Positions 1 through 8,392 are shown, counted from the stretch's first letter. The stretch is 29,937 nt of DNA from an uncultured Pseudomonas sp. (GCA_943914515.1 CALUCI010000043.1:1-29937); one strand, 5' to 3'. The notes: generated by a model from the sequence alone, not told the origin. A program made the numbers and translations.

Positions 1-801
1 GGCCAGGCCATCGGTTGCTTCTGCCTGACAGAACCCCAGGCCGGTTCCGAAGCCCATAACCTGCGCACCCGTGCCGAGTTGCGTGACGGGCAATGGGTCA
101 TCAATGGCGCCAAGCAGTTCGTCAGCAACGGCAAGCGCGCCAAGCTGGCCATCGTGTTCGCCGTGACCGACCCGGAACTGGGCAAGAAAGGCATTTCGGC
201 GTTCCTGGTGCCCACCGATACCCCAGGTTTCGTGGTCGACCGCACCGAGCACAAGATGGGTATTCGTGCGTCAGACACCTGCGCCGTCACGCTCAACCAA
301 TGCAAGGTTCCCGAAGCCAACCTGCTGGGTGAGCGCGGCAAGGGCCTGGCCATCGCCCTCTCCAACCTCGAAGGCGGACGCATCGGCATCGCCGCCCAGG
401 CCCTGGGCATTGCCCGTGCGGCGTTCGAAGCGGCGCTGGTGTACTCGCGCGAGCGCATCCAGTTCGGCAAGCCGATCAACGAACACCAGAGCATTGCCAA
501 CCTGCTGGCCGACATGCAGGTGCAGATCAATGCTACCCGCTTGCTGATCCTGCATGCCGCGCGCCTGCGCAGCGCCGGCAAGCCATGCCTGAGCGAAGCG
601 TCGCAAGCCAAGCTGTTCGCCTCGGAAATGGCCGAGCGGGTCTGCTCGATGGCGATCCAGGTGCATGGCGGCTATGGCTATCTGGAGGATTACCCGGTGG
701 AGCGGTATTACCGGGATGCGCGGATCACGCAGATCTACGAAGGATCGAGCGAGATCCAGCGGATGCTGATTGCGCGGGAGTTGAAACACTACCCGTTGTA
801 A
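1..801 (+). CDS. Short-chain acyl-CoA dehydrogenase, 3' part (5' end outside window)
   Basis: The reading frame is open from base 1 and gives 266 residues before the TAA, so roughly the first third of a typical 375-385 residue enzyme is missing. The visible part starts in the middle beta-barrel domain, with the FAD/substrate motif LTEPQAGSEA. It ends with IYEGSSEIQRMLIARE, where the Glu of Y-E-G is at the catalytic-base position of short- and medium-chain acyl-CoA dehydrogenases (Glu376 in MCAD numbering). It would oxidise short acyl-CoA esters to 2-enoyl-CoA with electron-transferring flavoprotein as acceptor. It is the only one of the five acyl-CoA dehydrogenases here with this canonical Glu. 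It lies outside the operons, behind a REP cluster, so it may be a general fatty or branched acyl-CoA enzyme and not a steroid enzyme. Confidence 0.9.
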   Translation, partial: GQAIGCFCLTEPQAGSEAHNLRTRAELRDGQWVINGAKQFVSNGKRAKLAIVFAVTDPELGKKGISAFLVPTDTPGFVVDRTEHKMGIRASDTCAVTLNQCKVPEANLLGERGKGLAIALSNLEGGRIGIAAQALGIARAAFEAALVYSRERIQFGKPINEHQSIANLLADMQVQINATRLLILHAARLRSAGKPCLSEASQAKLFASEMAERVCSMAIQVHGGYGYLEDYPVERYYRDARITQIYEGSSEIQRMLIARELKHYPL

Positions 802-822
802 CGAACATCATGGGCCTGATGC

Positions 823-921
823 CCGTAGGAGCGGCTCCCGCCGCGAAGCGTCACCCGCAACTGCCGGGATACCGGCACCGGCGCCTCGCGGGCAAGCCCG
901 CTCCTACGGACGGGGAGCAGG
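823..921 (+). repeat. REP-type 99-bp repeat, copy 1
   Basis: It begins CCGTAGGAGCGGCTCCCGCC and ends CGGACGGGGAGCAGG. The outer parts (GTAGGAGCGG and CCGCTCCTAC) are inverted, giving a hairpin of the extragenic palindrome type common in Pseudomonas. An almost identical copy lies at 1039-1137, with only a handful of differences. The intergenic stretch 802-1307 is filled by such repeats, and no gene was found in it. Confidence 0.8.
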
Positions 922-928
922 CCACACT

Positions 929-1014
929 GTGGGAGCCGGCTTGCCGGCGAAGGCGTCCGCCAAGGCAACGGTGTTGTTCCTGCTGGCCTCATCGCCGGCA
1001 AGGCCGGCTCCCAC
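929..1014. repeat. REP pair (BIME-like), GTGGGAGCCGGC family
   Basis: GTGGGAGCCGGCTTGCCGGC at the left is matched by the inverted GCCGGCAAGGCCGGCTCCCAC at the right, about 40 bp apart. Each half has its own small palindrome (GCCGGCTTGCCGGC). This is the head-to-head REP arrangement typical of Pseudomonas intergenic regions. It sits between the two copies of the 99-bp repeat. Confidence 0.75.
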
Positions 1015-1038
1015 GAGGTTGCCCGACCCGCCACCACA

Positions 1039-1137
1039 CCGTAGGAGCGGCTTCAGCCGCGAAGCGTCACCCGCAACTGCCGGGATATCGGCACCGACGC
1101 CTCGCGGGCAAGCCCGCTCCTACGGACGGGGAGCAGG
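1039..1137 (+). repeat. REP-type 99-bp repeat, copy 2
   Basis: Direct repeat of 823-921, 216 bp downstream and of the same length. The main differences are CTTCAGCCG for CTCCCGCCG near the start and GATATCGGCACCGACG for GATACCGGCACCGGCG in the middle. The outer inverted arms GTAGGAGCGG and CCGCTCCTAC are kept. Confidence 0.8.
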
Positions 1138-1146
1138 TGTGTTTAT

Positions 1147-1267
1147 GTGGGAGCGAGCTTGCTCGCGAAGGGGCTCGAAGCGGCCCCAAAAACCCACAAA
1201 CGACCTACTCCGAGGTGCCTGATTTCAGGGCTGCGGCGCAGCCCTCCGCGAGCAAGCTCGCTCCCAC
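1147..1267. repeat. REP pair (BIME-like), GTGGGAGCGAGC family
   Basis: GTGGGAGCGAGCTTGCTCGC at the left is inverted as GCGAGCAAGCTCGCTCCCAC at the right. The enclosed stretch contains a further short inverted repeat, GGGCTGCGGCGCAGCCC. It lies just beyond the 3' end of the minus-strand operon that ends at 1308, so it may stabilise the transcript end or contribute to termination. No U-tract terminator was seen here. Confidence 0.75.
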
Positions 1268-1307
1268 ACACAAATCGGGGCTTATGCCGCACTGCCAGGG
1301 CCTGGCC

Positions 1308-2186
1308 TCAACTGCCCCACACCCTCTGCGCCTTCGGCGCTTCGGCGAGGATGGCAGCGACCGCTTCGCCAATCTCTTCCACCTGCCACAGCGCGCCCTT
1401 GTCACGGGTGACGCCGGTGCGCCAGCCATCCCCCAGTGAAATCCGTCCGCCCTGGCTTTCGAACACCTGGCCGCTGACGTGCCCCGATTGTTCGCTGCCC
1501 AGCCAGACCACCAGCGGCGCGACGTTCTCCGGCGCCCAGGCGTCGAAGCTGCCGTCCTCGGGGCGTTTGACCACGTCGGGCATGGCGCTTTCGGTCATCG
1601 CCGTGCGCGCCGCCGGGGCCAGGGCATTGGCGGTGATGCCGTAGCGCGCCAGCTCCGCCGCCTGCACCAGCGTCAGCGCGGCAATCCCGCCCTTGGCCGC
1701 CGAGTAGTTGGACTGGCCGATCGAGCCCTGCAAGCCGGCGCCCGAACTGGTGTTGATGATCCGCCCCGCCACTGGCGTGCCAGCCTTGGCCTGGTCGCGC
1801 CAGCGGCGACCGAGGATGTTCGCCAGGCAATAGTGCCCCTTCAGGTGCACGCGCATGACCAGGTCCCAGTCGTCCTCGGCCAGGCTGATGAACATGCGGT
1901 CACGCAGCACCCCGGCGTTGTTGACCAGCACATGTACTTCGCCAAATGCCGCCAGCGCCGCATCGACGATGCGCTGGGCGCTGTCGAGGGTGGTGATGTC
2001 GTCACTGTTGGCGATGGCCTGACCGCCATTTGCGCAGATTTCACCGGCCACATCCTGCGCCGCGTCGGCACGGATGTCGTTGATCACCACATTGGCGCCC
2101 TCGGCCGCGAAGGCCAGGGCGTAGGCGCGGCCAAGACCGCCGCCGGCACCGGTGATAATCACGGTGCGGCCGTTACAGATAGCCAT
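1308..2186 (-). CDS. ipdF: IpdF-like short-chain dehydrogenase (5-hydroxy-HIC-CoA dehydrogenase)
   Basis: A 292-residue classical SDR. It shows the nucleotide-binding TGAGGGLG at 12-19, acidic Asp37 after strand 2 (NAD preference), NNAG at 89-92, Ser147/148, and the catalytic Tyr161 and Lys165 of YSAAK. The stretches RDRMF, VHLKGH and RWRDQAKAG are the pattern I recall for M. tuberculosis Rv3559c (IpdF) and for the dehydrogenase domain of peroxisomal multifunctional enzyme 2. The known family role is oxidation of the 5-hydroxyl of the HIP-derived CoA ester before ring opening. The start ATG has GGAG six bases upstream. It is the last gene of the ten-gene operon, 15 bp after the thiolase. The alternative is another hydroxyacyl-CoA dehydrogenase of the same fold. 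Confidence 0.8.
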   Translation of the reverse strand: MAICNGRTVIITGAGGGLGRAYALAFAAEGANVVINDIRADAAQDVAGEICANGGQAIANSDDITTLDSAQRIVDAALAAFGEVHVLVNNAGVLRDRMFISLAEDDWDLVMRVHLKGHYCLANILGRRWRDQAKAGTPVAGRIINTSSGAGLQGSIGQSNYSAAKGGIAALTLVQAAELARYGITANALAPAARTAMTESAMPDVVKRPEDGSFDAWAPENVAPLVVWLGSEQSGHVSGQVFESQGGRISLGDGWRTGVTRDKGALWQVEEIGEAVAAILAEAPKAQRVWGS

Positions 2187-2201
2187 GTCTGACTCCTTGA
2201 T

Positions 2202-3353
2202 TCAAAGACGTTCGATGATCGTGACGTTGGCCTGGCCACCGCCTTCGCACATGGTCTGCAGGCCATAGCGGCCGCCACTGCATTCCAGTTCGTTGAGCAG
2301 CGTGGTCATCAACCGCGCGCCCGTGGCGCCCAGCGGGTGGCCGAGGGCGATGGCGCCGCCGTTGACGTTGGTCCGCGCCGGGTCGTAGTCCAGCTCCTTG
2401 GCCCAGGCCATGACCACTGAGGCAAAGGCTTCGTTGATTTCCACGCAGTCGATGTCGCTCATGCGCAGGCCGGTCTTTTCCAGGGCGCGGCGGGTAGCAG
2501 CAATCGGTGCGGTGAGGTGCCAGATCGGGTCGTCACCCAGCACCGTCAGGTGATGAATGCGCGCCCTGGGCGTCAGGTCGTAGCGCTTCAGCGCGGCCTC
2601 CGAGACCACCAGCAAGGCCGCCGAGGCATCGCAGGTCTGACTCGACACCGCAGCGGTAATCGACGGGAAACGCGGGTCCACCGGTTGCAGTTCGGCCATT
2701 TTCGCCAGGCTGGTCTGACGCGGCGTTTCGTCCACGCTCAGCCCTTCGACGGCGATGATTTCGCGGGCGAAGCGTCCGTTGTCCCGCGCTGCCAGCGCAC
2801 GCTGGTGGCTGTGCAGGGCAAACGCCTCCATCTGCTCGCGACTGATGTGCCAGTGATCGGCGATGCGCTGGGCCGCGTAGAACTGGTCCACCGGCTGCGA
2901 GCCGAAGCGCTGCTGCCAGCCCTTGCTGCCGGAAAACGGATCGCTGAAACCCAGCGGCTGCCCGGCGAGCATCGCCGAGGAAATCGGAATGCGGGTCATG
3001 GTCTGCACGCCACCGACGGCCACCACATCCTGGGTGCCGCTCATCACCGCCTGGGCGGCGAAGTGCAGCGCCTGCTGCGACGAGCCGCACTGGCGATCCA
3101 CCGTGGTGCCCGGCACGTTCAGCGGCAGGCCCGCGGCCAGCCAACTGGTGCGGGCGATGTCCCCGGCCTGGGAACCGATGGTGTCGACGCACCCGAAGAT
3201 CACGTCGTCATAGTCTTCGGCCGGAATGGCGTTGCGCTGCACCAGCGCCTTGAGCACTTGGGCGCCGAGGTCGATGGCGTGCACCTCGGCCAGCGCGCCC
3301 TTGCGCTTGCCGGTGGGGCTGCGCAGCGCATCGACGATATAGGCTTCTGGCAT
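2202..3353 (-). CDS. fadA6: Acetyl-CoA acetyltransferase (thiolase), FadA6-like
   Basis: A 383-residue thiolase of normal family length. The nucleophilic Cys89 lies in DRQCGSS, and the second active-site set is NEAF at 307-310, His339 in GHPLG and Cys369 in MCEGGGQ. It performs CoA-dependent thiolytic cleavage of a 3-ketoacyl-CoA. In the steroid pathway the family member FadA6 acts late, after the C/D rings have been opened. The gene is three bases from the end of the preceding acyl-CoA dehydrogenase, with GAGGA before the ATG, so translation is probably coupled. Thiolase identity is firm; assignment to FadA6 rests on the neighbours (ipdF, ipdABC, echA20). Confidence 0.85.
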   Translation of the reverse strand: MPEAYIVDALRSPTGKRKGALAEVHAIDLGAQVLKALVQRNAIPAEDYDDVIFGCVDTIGSQAGDIARTSWLAAGLPLNVPGTTVDRQCGSSQQALHFAAQAVMSGTQDVVAVGGVQTMTRIPISSAMLAGQPLGFSDPFSGSKGWQQRFGSQPVDQFYAAQRIADHWHISREQMEAFALHSHQRALAARDNGRFAREIIAVEGLSVDETPRQTSLAKMAELQPVDPRFPSITAAVSSQTCDASAALLVVSEAALKRYDLTPRARIHHLTVLGDDPIWHLTAPIAATRRALEKTGLRMSDIDCVEINEAFASVVMAWAKELDYDPARTNVNGGAIALGHPLGATGARLMTTLLNELECSGGRYGLQTMCEGGGQANVTIIERL

Positions 3354-3356
3354 CGT

Positions 3357-4415
3357 TCAGTCCTCGAAGGTGTGGCCCGGACCGAGCCGGGCGGTGTCGG
3401 CGAACAGGTAGGCGCCGACACGGGATTTATGGAAACCGCGATCGCCCCACGAGGCATCCAGCGCCCAGGCGCGTTTCATGAACATCTGCAGGTCGACTTC
3501 CCAGGTGTACCCCATGGCGCCATGCACCTGGATGCCCTTGCGTGCTGCGAGCCAACTGGCCTCGCAGCAGGCCAGGCGCGCCTGCGACACCCACAGTGAG
3601 GCCGAGGCATCGCCGCGGGCCAGGCCGTGGGCGGCGCGGTACAGCACCGGCTTGGCCTGTTCGATCTGCCGGGCGACGTCGGCGAGGTGGTGCTTGACCG
3701 CCTGGAAGCTGCCGATGGCCTTGCCGAACTGCTTGCGCTGGGCCACGTAGTCCACCGACAGGTCGAGCATGCGTTGAGCCAGGCCGAGCAGTTGCCCGGC
3801 CACCGACAGCGCACCACGGTCCAGCAGTTGCGCTTGCACGGCCCGGCCCTGAGCGCCGCCCACCAGCAAGGTGGCCGGCGTCGGGTTCCAGGTGACCCGA
3901 CCCAGCCGGCGCGATGCGTCGATGCTCGGGTTGGCTTCGACGTCCACCGCCGCACGCGGCAGCAGGTGAACTTCGTCGCCGTGGGGCAGGATCAGCACCT
4001 CGGCCAGTTGTGCATCACTGACCAGCGGATTCAGCGGATGACCGATGGCCAGACGCAGACTGCCTTCGGCAATGCGCGGCAGCAGGCTGCTGCGCGCCGG
4101 GTGATCCGGCGCCAGCGCGGCGAGCAGGCCCACCGCGACATAGGCGGTGTCGGCGAGGGAATCGGGAATTGCGTAGTAACCCAGTTCCTGGGTCATCAAG
4201 GCCCAGGCCACGTCGTCCATGCCCAGGCCGCCATCGTCCTCGGGGATCGACAAGGCGGTGAGGCCCTGGGCGGCGATCTTGTTGCGCAGGTCGGGCGAGC
4301 GCCCGGCGTCGGTTTCCCAGATCTCGCGGAGCATTTCCGGAGCGGCTTCGGTCATCAGAAAACGGCTGATGGCCTCGCGGAAGGCGAGCTGGTCATCGGT
4401 GAAAGTGAAGTCCAT
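3357..4415 (-). CDS. Acyl-CoA dehydrogenase, non-canonical subunit (steroid FadE type)
   Basis: 352 residues with the acyl-CoA dehydrogenase fold: an N-terminal helical domain (MDFTFTDDQLAFREAISRFL), a degenerate middle domain, and a C-terminal helical domain with QRKQFGKAIGSFQAVKHHLAD and IQVHGAMGYTWEVDLQMFMKRA. It lacks the Y-x-G-(S/T)-x-(E/Q)-I-Q-R signature and ends differently from canonical enzymes. The next upstream gene encodes a full acyl-CoA dehydrogenase nine bases away. Such unlike pairs form alpha2-beta2 heterotetramers in steroid degradation (for example ChsE4-ChsE5 and FadE31/FadE32 in M. tuberculosis). I infer that this is the partner subunit. The substrate, probably an opened C/D-ring CoA ester, cannot be read from the sequence. 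Confidence 0.85.
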   Translation of the reverse strand: MDFTFTDDQLAFREAISRFLMTEAAPEMLREIWETDAGRSPDLRNKIAAQGLTALSIPEDDGGLGMDDVAWALMTQELGYYAIPDSLADTAYVAVGLLAALAPDHPARSSLLPRIAEGSLRLAIGHPLNPLVSDAQLAEVLILPHGDEVHLLPRAAVDVEANPSIDASRRLGRVTWNPTPATLLVGGAQGRAVQAQLLDRGALSVAGQLLGLAQRMLDLSVDYVAQRKQFGKAIGSFQAVKHHLADVARQIEQAKPVLYRAAHGLARGDASASLWVSQARLACCEASWLAARKGIQVHGAMGYTWEVDLQMFMKRAWALDASWGDRGFHKSRVGAYLFADTARLGPGHTFED

Positions 4416-4424
4416 GGCCGCTCC

Positions 4425-5588
4425 TTACTTCGGCAGGCCGAGCATGCGCTCGGCGATGATATTGCGCTGGATCTCGTTGGTGCCGGCGTAGATCGGCCCG
4501 GCCTGGGCGAACAGAAAGCCTTCCAGCCACTGCGCCGCATCGCCGGCCAGCGGCGCACCCGCGAGCAGCTCGCCACGGGCGCCAAGCAGGCGCATCGCGG
4601 TTTCGTGCATCTTCAGGTCGAGTTCGGACCAGATGATCTTGTTGATGCTCGACTCGGCACCGATCTGCTCGCCGCGCCCGAGCCGGCCAACGGTGTGATA
4701 CGCCGACAGTGCGTAGGCTTCGGCGCCCATCCAGCACTCCAGCACCGCATCACGCAGCCCCGGATCGCGTTCGGCGGCCGCAGGTTCAGCCTTGAACAGT
4801 TCGACCAGGCGGCGCGCGGTGTACTGGAAGCGTGCCGGCGAACGCAGCAGCAGGCCGCGCTCGAAGCCGGCGGTGGCCATCGCCACATGCCAGCCCTGCC
4901 CTTCGGCACCGATCAGGTTGCCCACCGGTACCCGCACTTCGTCGAAGAACACTTCGGCAAAGGCGTCCTTGCCGTTGAGCGCCTTGATCGGGCGAATGCT
5001 CACCCCCGGTGCATCCAGCGGCACCATCAGGAACGACAGGCCGTGGTGACGGGTCGAGCCCGGTTCGCTGCGGAACAGGCCGAACAGCCAGTCGGCGAAA
5101 GTAGCGCGGGTCGACCAGGTTTTCTGCCCGTTGAGCACATAGTGGTCGCCGTCACGCACGGCCTTGCTGGTGATCGCCGCCATGTCGGAGCCGGCGTTGG
5201 GTTCCGACCAGCCTTGCGCCCACATGTCGACACTGGCAGCCATGCGCGGCAGGAAGTGCTTTTTCTGCGCCTCGGTGCCGAACTCCATCAGCGTCGGGCC
5301 GAGCAGCAACTGGCCGTTCTGGTTGACCCGCATCGGCGCCCCGGCGCCGTAATACTCTTCCTCGAAGATCAGCCACTCGATCAGGTCGCAGCCGCGCCCG
5401 CCGAGCTCGGCCGGCCACATCACCATCGACCAGCGGCTGTCGAACAGCTTCGCCTCCCAGGCGCGGTGTTGCTCGAAGCCCTCGCGAGTGTCGTAGCTGG
5501 CCAGCGGCTCGCGCGGCACATGGTCTGCCAGCCAGGCCCGAACCTCGGCGCGGAAGGCGTTTTGTTTGGGGGTATAGGTCAGTTCCAT
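4425..5588 (-). CDS. Acyl-CoA dehydrogenase, partner of the 352-residue subunit
   Basis: 387 residues, the usual length. Visible motifs are WSEPNAGSDMAAI (FAD/substrate loop), QKTWSTRATFADW, and the C-terminal YAGTNEIQRNIIAERMLGLP. Where short- and medium-chain enzymes have the catalytic Glu (YEG), this protein has Ala (YAG), so the base must lie elsewhere, as in steroid and very-long-chain types. It would desaturate a steroid-ring-derived acyl-CoA and pass electrons to electron-transferring flavoprotein. The start ATG follows GAGGAC, and the preceding echA20 stop is nine bases away. The operon position and unlike twin gene point to a heteromeric steroid dehydrogenase; the exact step is unknown. 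Confidence 0.87.
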   Translation of the reverse strand: MELTYTPKQNAFRAEVRAWLADHVPREPLASYDTREGFEQHRAWEAKLFDSRWSMVMWPAELGGRGCDLIEWLIFEEEYYGAGAPMRVNQNGQLLLGPTLMEFGTEAQKKHFLPRMAASVDMWAQGWSEPNAGSDMAAITSKAVRDGDHYVLNGQKTWSTRATFADWLFGLFRSEPGSTRHHGLSFLMVPLDAPGVSIRPIKALNGKDAFAEVFFDEVRVPVGNLIGAEGQGWHVAMATAGFERGLLLRSPARFQYTARRLVELFKAEPAAAERDPGLRDAVLECWMGAEAYALSAYHTVGRLGRGEQIGAESSINKIIWSELDLKMHETAMRLLGARGELLAGAPLAGDAAQWLEGFLFAQAGPIYAGTNEIQRNIIAERMLGLPK

Positions 5589-5597
5589 GGTACGTCC

Positions 5598-6350
5598 TCA
5601 GAACCTGGCTTCGCGTTTTTCGACAAAGGCGCGACGGGTTTCCGCCGAATCCGGGCTGGTGTACGCCTGCAGGGTGAAGCCCTGCTCCCAGCGGTACTTG
5701 TCTTCCAGGTTGCCGTCTTCGATGCCGTTAAGGGCCTCCTTGGCGATGCGGATCATGCCCGGGCTCTTCGCGGCGATGCGCGCGGCGATTTCCAGGGCGG
5801 TTTCGCGCAGTTGCTCCTTGTTCACCAGACGCTCGATAAAGCCGTACTGCATGGCCTCGGGCGCGCCGATGCGGTCACCGGTGAAAAACAGGTAACGGAC
5901 CTTCTGCAGCGGAAACAGGCGCTGCAGGTGGGCACCACCGCCCATGGCGCCGCGGTCCACCTCGGGCAAGGCGAAGGTGGCGCATTCGGCGGCGACGACG
6001 ATGTCCGCAGCACCGGTGATGCCGATGCCACCACCGAGGACGAAGCCGTGCACCGCGACGATCACCGGCACCGGGCAACGGTGCACGGCCTTGAACGTGG
6101 CGTAGTTGCCGGCGTTGACCTCGACGATGCGCTCGGGATGGGCATCGAGTTCCTTGATATCGACGCCGGCGCAGAAGCCGCGGCCTTCGGCGCGGATCAC
6201 CACGACGCGGACTTCGGGGTTGGCGCCGAGGCTGTCGATCTCGCGGGCCAGGGCATTCCACTCCTGGCTGTCGAGGGCGTTGACCGGTGGCTTGGCGATC
6301 ACGAGTTCCGCGATGCCCTGATTGAGCTGGGTGCTGAATGCCGTATTCAC
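5598..6350 (-). CDS. echA20: EchA20-like ring-hydrolysing crotonase
   Basis: 250 residues of the crotonase superfamily. The oxyanion-hole segments are RGFCAGVDIKEL and GFVLGGGIGI. The region ATFALPEVDRGAMGGGAHLQRL and the C-terminal YRWEQGFTLQAY follow the pattern I recall for M. tuberculosis Rv3550 (EchA20). That enzyme opens a ring of the HIEC-CoA intermediate to give COCHEA-CoA. I chose the GTG at 6350 because GGAG lies seven bases upstream and it overlaps the ipdC stop (GTGA). The longer frame would need a TTG at 6374 without a good ribosome site. The Comamonas counterpart is, as I remember it, ScdY. Confidence 0.8.
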   Translation of the reverse strand: MNTAFSTQLNQGIAELVIAKPPVNALDSQEWNALAREIDSLGANPEVRVVVIRAEGRGFCAGVDIKELDAHPERIVEVNAGNYATFKAVHRCPVPVIVAVHGFVLGGGIGITGAADIVVAAECATFALPEVDRGAMGGGAHLQRLFPLQKVRYLFFTGDRIGAPEAMQYGFIERLVNKEQLRETALEIAARIAAKSPGMIRIAKEALNGIEDGNLEDKYRWEQGFTLQAYTSPDSAETRRAFVEKREARF

Positions 6351-7462
6351 AGGGGTTCTCCAATAGGGGGGCAAGGAACGGCCGGGCGCGCTTCGCGGCG
6401 GCGGGCGAGCAAGGCGTCAAGGCACTGTTCGGCTTCGCGGGCGATGCTTTCGATCACCTCCTGGCAACTGAGCAGTTCACCGATGGCGGCGGCCACCTGG
6501 CCGCTGGGCAGGATGCCGTCGTCGGGCTGGCCATCGACCATCGAGCGTTGCAGCAGCACCGGCTGGTTGGCGGCCATGACCACCTGCGACAGGGCCGCGG
6601 GGTCTTCGCGCAACGCGCGGAAAAACACCCCGGCCATGTGTCCCAGGCTCATGCCGGTGTGCTGCTTCCACTGCCAGGCACTGCCGAGGGCGATACGCAG
6701 GCGGCCAAACGGCCCGGCCTGCTCGAGGTGATTGATGAAACGGTTTTCGATCATCCGGTGGCGCATGCCGTCCACCGCCAGGGTGACCCGCACCTGCTGC
6801 GGGTCGTTGACCTTCAGGTAACGCTCAAGGGTGGCCGCCGGGGTCGGCGATTCGCGGGTCATCAGAAAGCGCGTGCCCATGGCAATGCCGCTGGCCCCGG
6901 CTGCCAGCGCCGAGGCCAGGCCGCGACCGGTGGCGAAACCACCGGCAGCGATCACCGGCACCGACACACCATCCAGCACCTGCGGCAGCAGGATCGAACT
7001 GGGCACGCCACCGGTGTGGCCGCCGCCCTCGCCGCCCTGGATGGTGATCAGGTCAGCGCCGAGTTGCACCGCCTTGAGCGCATGCTTGAGCGCGCCGACC
7101 GTGGGAATGCACAGCACGTTGGCGGCCTTGAAGCGGGCGATGGTCTGTTTGTCCGGCCCGCGGCCATAACTGACCGCGCGCAGGCGATAGGCGATGGCGA
7201 GGTCAACGCACTGCGCGGCGTTGTCCTGGAACATATGGAAATTCAGGCCGAAGTTGCTGCCACCAGTGGCGTCGATCACCTTGCGGATCTCGCCCTCCAG
7301 CTCGCTGGCGGCAATGGTCGCCCCGGCAAGAAAACCGAAGCCGCCAGCGCGAGTGGTGGCAATCACCAGATTGGCGTCGGCGACCCAGCCCATGGCGGTC
7401 TGCACGATGGGGTAGCGGCAGCCCAGCGCCGCGGTCAGCGGGGTGTTCAGCCAGTCGCTCAT
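6347..7462 (-). CDS. ipdC: IpdC-like flavin-dependent reductase (nitronate monooxygenase family)
   Basis: 371 residues with the FMN-binding TIM barrel of the 2-nitropropane dioxygenase family: PIVQTAMGWVADANLV at the N-terminus, TIQGGEGGGHTGG, VPVIAAGGFATGRGL and ASGIAMGTRFLMTRES. In steroid degraders the member next to ipdAB is IpdC, which acts on the 5-oxo-HIC-CoA ester to set up the double bond needed for ring hydrolysis; it does not oxidise nitronates. The ATG overlaps the stop of the upstream hydratase (ATGA), and its own stop overlaps the echA20 GTG, so the three genes are translationally coupled. The family is certain; the IpdC role rests on the ipdAB/echA20 context. Confidence 0.82.
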   Translation of the reverse strand: MSDWLNTPLTAALGCRYPIVQTAMGWVADANLVIATTRAGGFGFLAGATIAASELEGEIRKVIDATGGSNFGLNFHMFQDNAAQCVDLAIAYRLRAVSYGRGPDKQTIARFKAANVLCIPTVGALKHALKAVQLGADLITIQGGEGGGHTGGVPSSILLPQVLDGVSVPVIAAGGFATGRGLASALAAGASGIAMGTRFLMTRESPTPAATLERYLKVNDPQQVRVTLAVDGMRHRMIENRFINHLEQAGPFGRLRIALGSAWQWKQHTGMSLGHMAGVFFRALREDPAALSQVVMAANQPVLLQRSMVDGQPDDGILPSGQVAAAIGELLSCQEVIESIAREAEQCLDALLARRREARPAVPCPPIGEPL

Positions 7463-8376
7463 GCGCCCTTGCCTTGGGCGCCCAGCGCCTGCTTGTTGGC
7501 CTGGACCATGCCCTTGGCATCGAAACCGCCAAGCTTGTCGCCGGACAGCAGCTCGTTGTGGGCGTGGGCGAAGTGGTGCCAGGCAAACGCCGCGTCCATC
7601 GCGGCGCGTTTGCCCTGCAGGTCTTCGACATGGTTGATCGCCTGCTTGGTCAACGCCAGGCCCATGCGTGGCTGACGGGCAATGCCGGCGGCCAGGGCGT
7701 AGGTGGCGGCTTCCAGTTCGGCCCGCGGCACCATACGGTTGACCATGCCCATCTGCCAGGCGCGCTCGGCGCTCATGCGCTCGCCGCAGAAGAGGAATTC
7801 CTTGGCGATACGCGGGTTCAGTTCATAGGGATGGGCAAAGTACTCCACCCCCGGAATGCCCATGCGCACTACCGGGTCCTGGAAGAACGCATCGTCGCTG
7901 GCAACGATCAGGTCGCAGACCCAGGCCAGCATCAGCCCACCGGCCACACAGGCACCGTGAACCATGGCGATGGTCGGCTTGGGCAGTTCGCGCCAGCGCC
8001 GGCACATGCCCAGGTAGACCTCCTGCTCGCGGGCGTAAAGCTGCTCGCCCCCCGGCTTGTTGGTGTGGTCCCACCACAGATGGGCGCGCTCGAACGGCTT
8101 GTCGATATCGCGTCCTGGTGTGCCGATGTCATGGCCCGCAGAGAAGTGCCGGCCGGCGCCACGCAGGACGATCACCTTGACCGCATCGTCGTCCACCGCC
8201 CGGCGCAAGGCGGCGTCGAGGGCGTAGGTCATCTGCGAGTTCTGTGCATTGTTGAAGTTGGGCCGGTTCAGGGTGACGGTGGCGATGCCGTCGGCCACGC
8301 CGTACAGCACCGGCTCGTCGGTCTCGTAGGCCGAGTGGTCTTCCCGCACGACGAATTCACTGTCGCTGCTGTGCAT
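7459..8376 (-). CDS. Enoyl-CoA hydratase/isomerase family protein, 305 residues
   Basis: A crotonase-fold protein about 50 residues longer than usual. Oxyanion-hole segments are RHFSAGHDIGTPG and HGACVAGGLML, separated by an insert with DKPFERAHLWWDHTNKPGGEQ that carries Trp, Asp and His residues. The C-terminal region is also extended (FAWHHFAHAHNELL). It is clearly distinct from the echA20 product in the same operon. It probably hydrates, isomerises or hydrolyses a CoA ester of a C/D-ring intermediate, but I cannot assign a step. Comamonas clusters also carry more than one hydratase. The ATG has GAGGAG nine bases upstream. The gene lies 16 bp after ipdB and overlaps ipdC by four bases. Confidence 0.82.
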   Translation of the reverse strand: MHSSDSEFVVREDHSAYETDEPVLYGVADGIATVTLNRPNFNNAQNSQMTYALDAALRRAVDDDAVKVIVLRGAGRHFSAGHDIGTPGRDIDKPFERAHLWWDHTNKPGGEQLYAREQEVYLGMCRRWRELPKPTIAMVHGACVAGGLMLAWVCDLIVASDDAFFQDPVVRMGIPGVEYFAHPYELNPRIAKEFLFCGERMSAERAWQMGMVNRMVPRAELEAATYALAAGIARQPRMGLALTKQAINHVEDLQGKRAAMDAAFAWHHFAHAHNELLSGDKLGGFDAKGMVQANKQALGAQGKGA

Positions 8377-8392
8377 GTTCGCGCTCCTCGTC

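Noticed and set aside
823..1267. Possible CRISPR array because of regularly spaced repeats
   Set aside because: The repeats are 99-bp direct copies and inverted REP pairs of different families. There are no uniform short repeats with unique spacers and no cas genes.
3627..6731. Open frame of more than 1000 codons on the plus strand, antisense to two acyl-CoA dehydrogenases and echA20
   Set aside because: It is antisense to genes with clear motifs, has biased composition (Gln/His/Arg/Ala-rich) and no recognisable domain. Long antisense frames are expected at this GC content.
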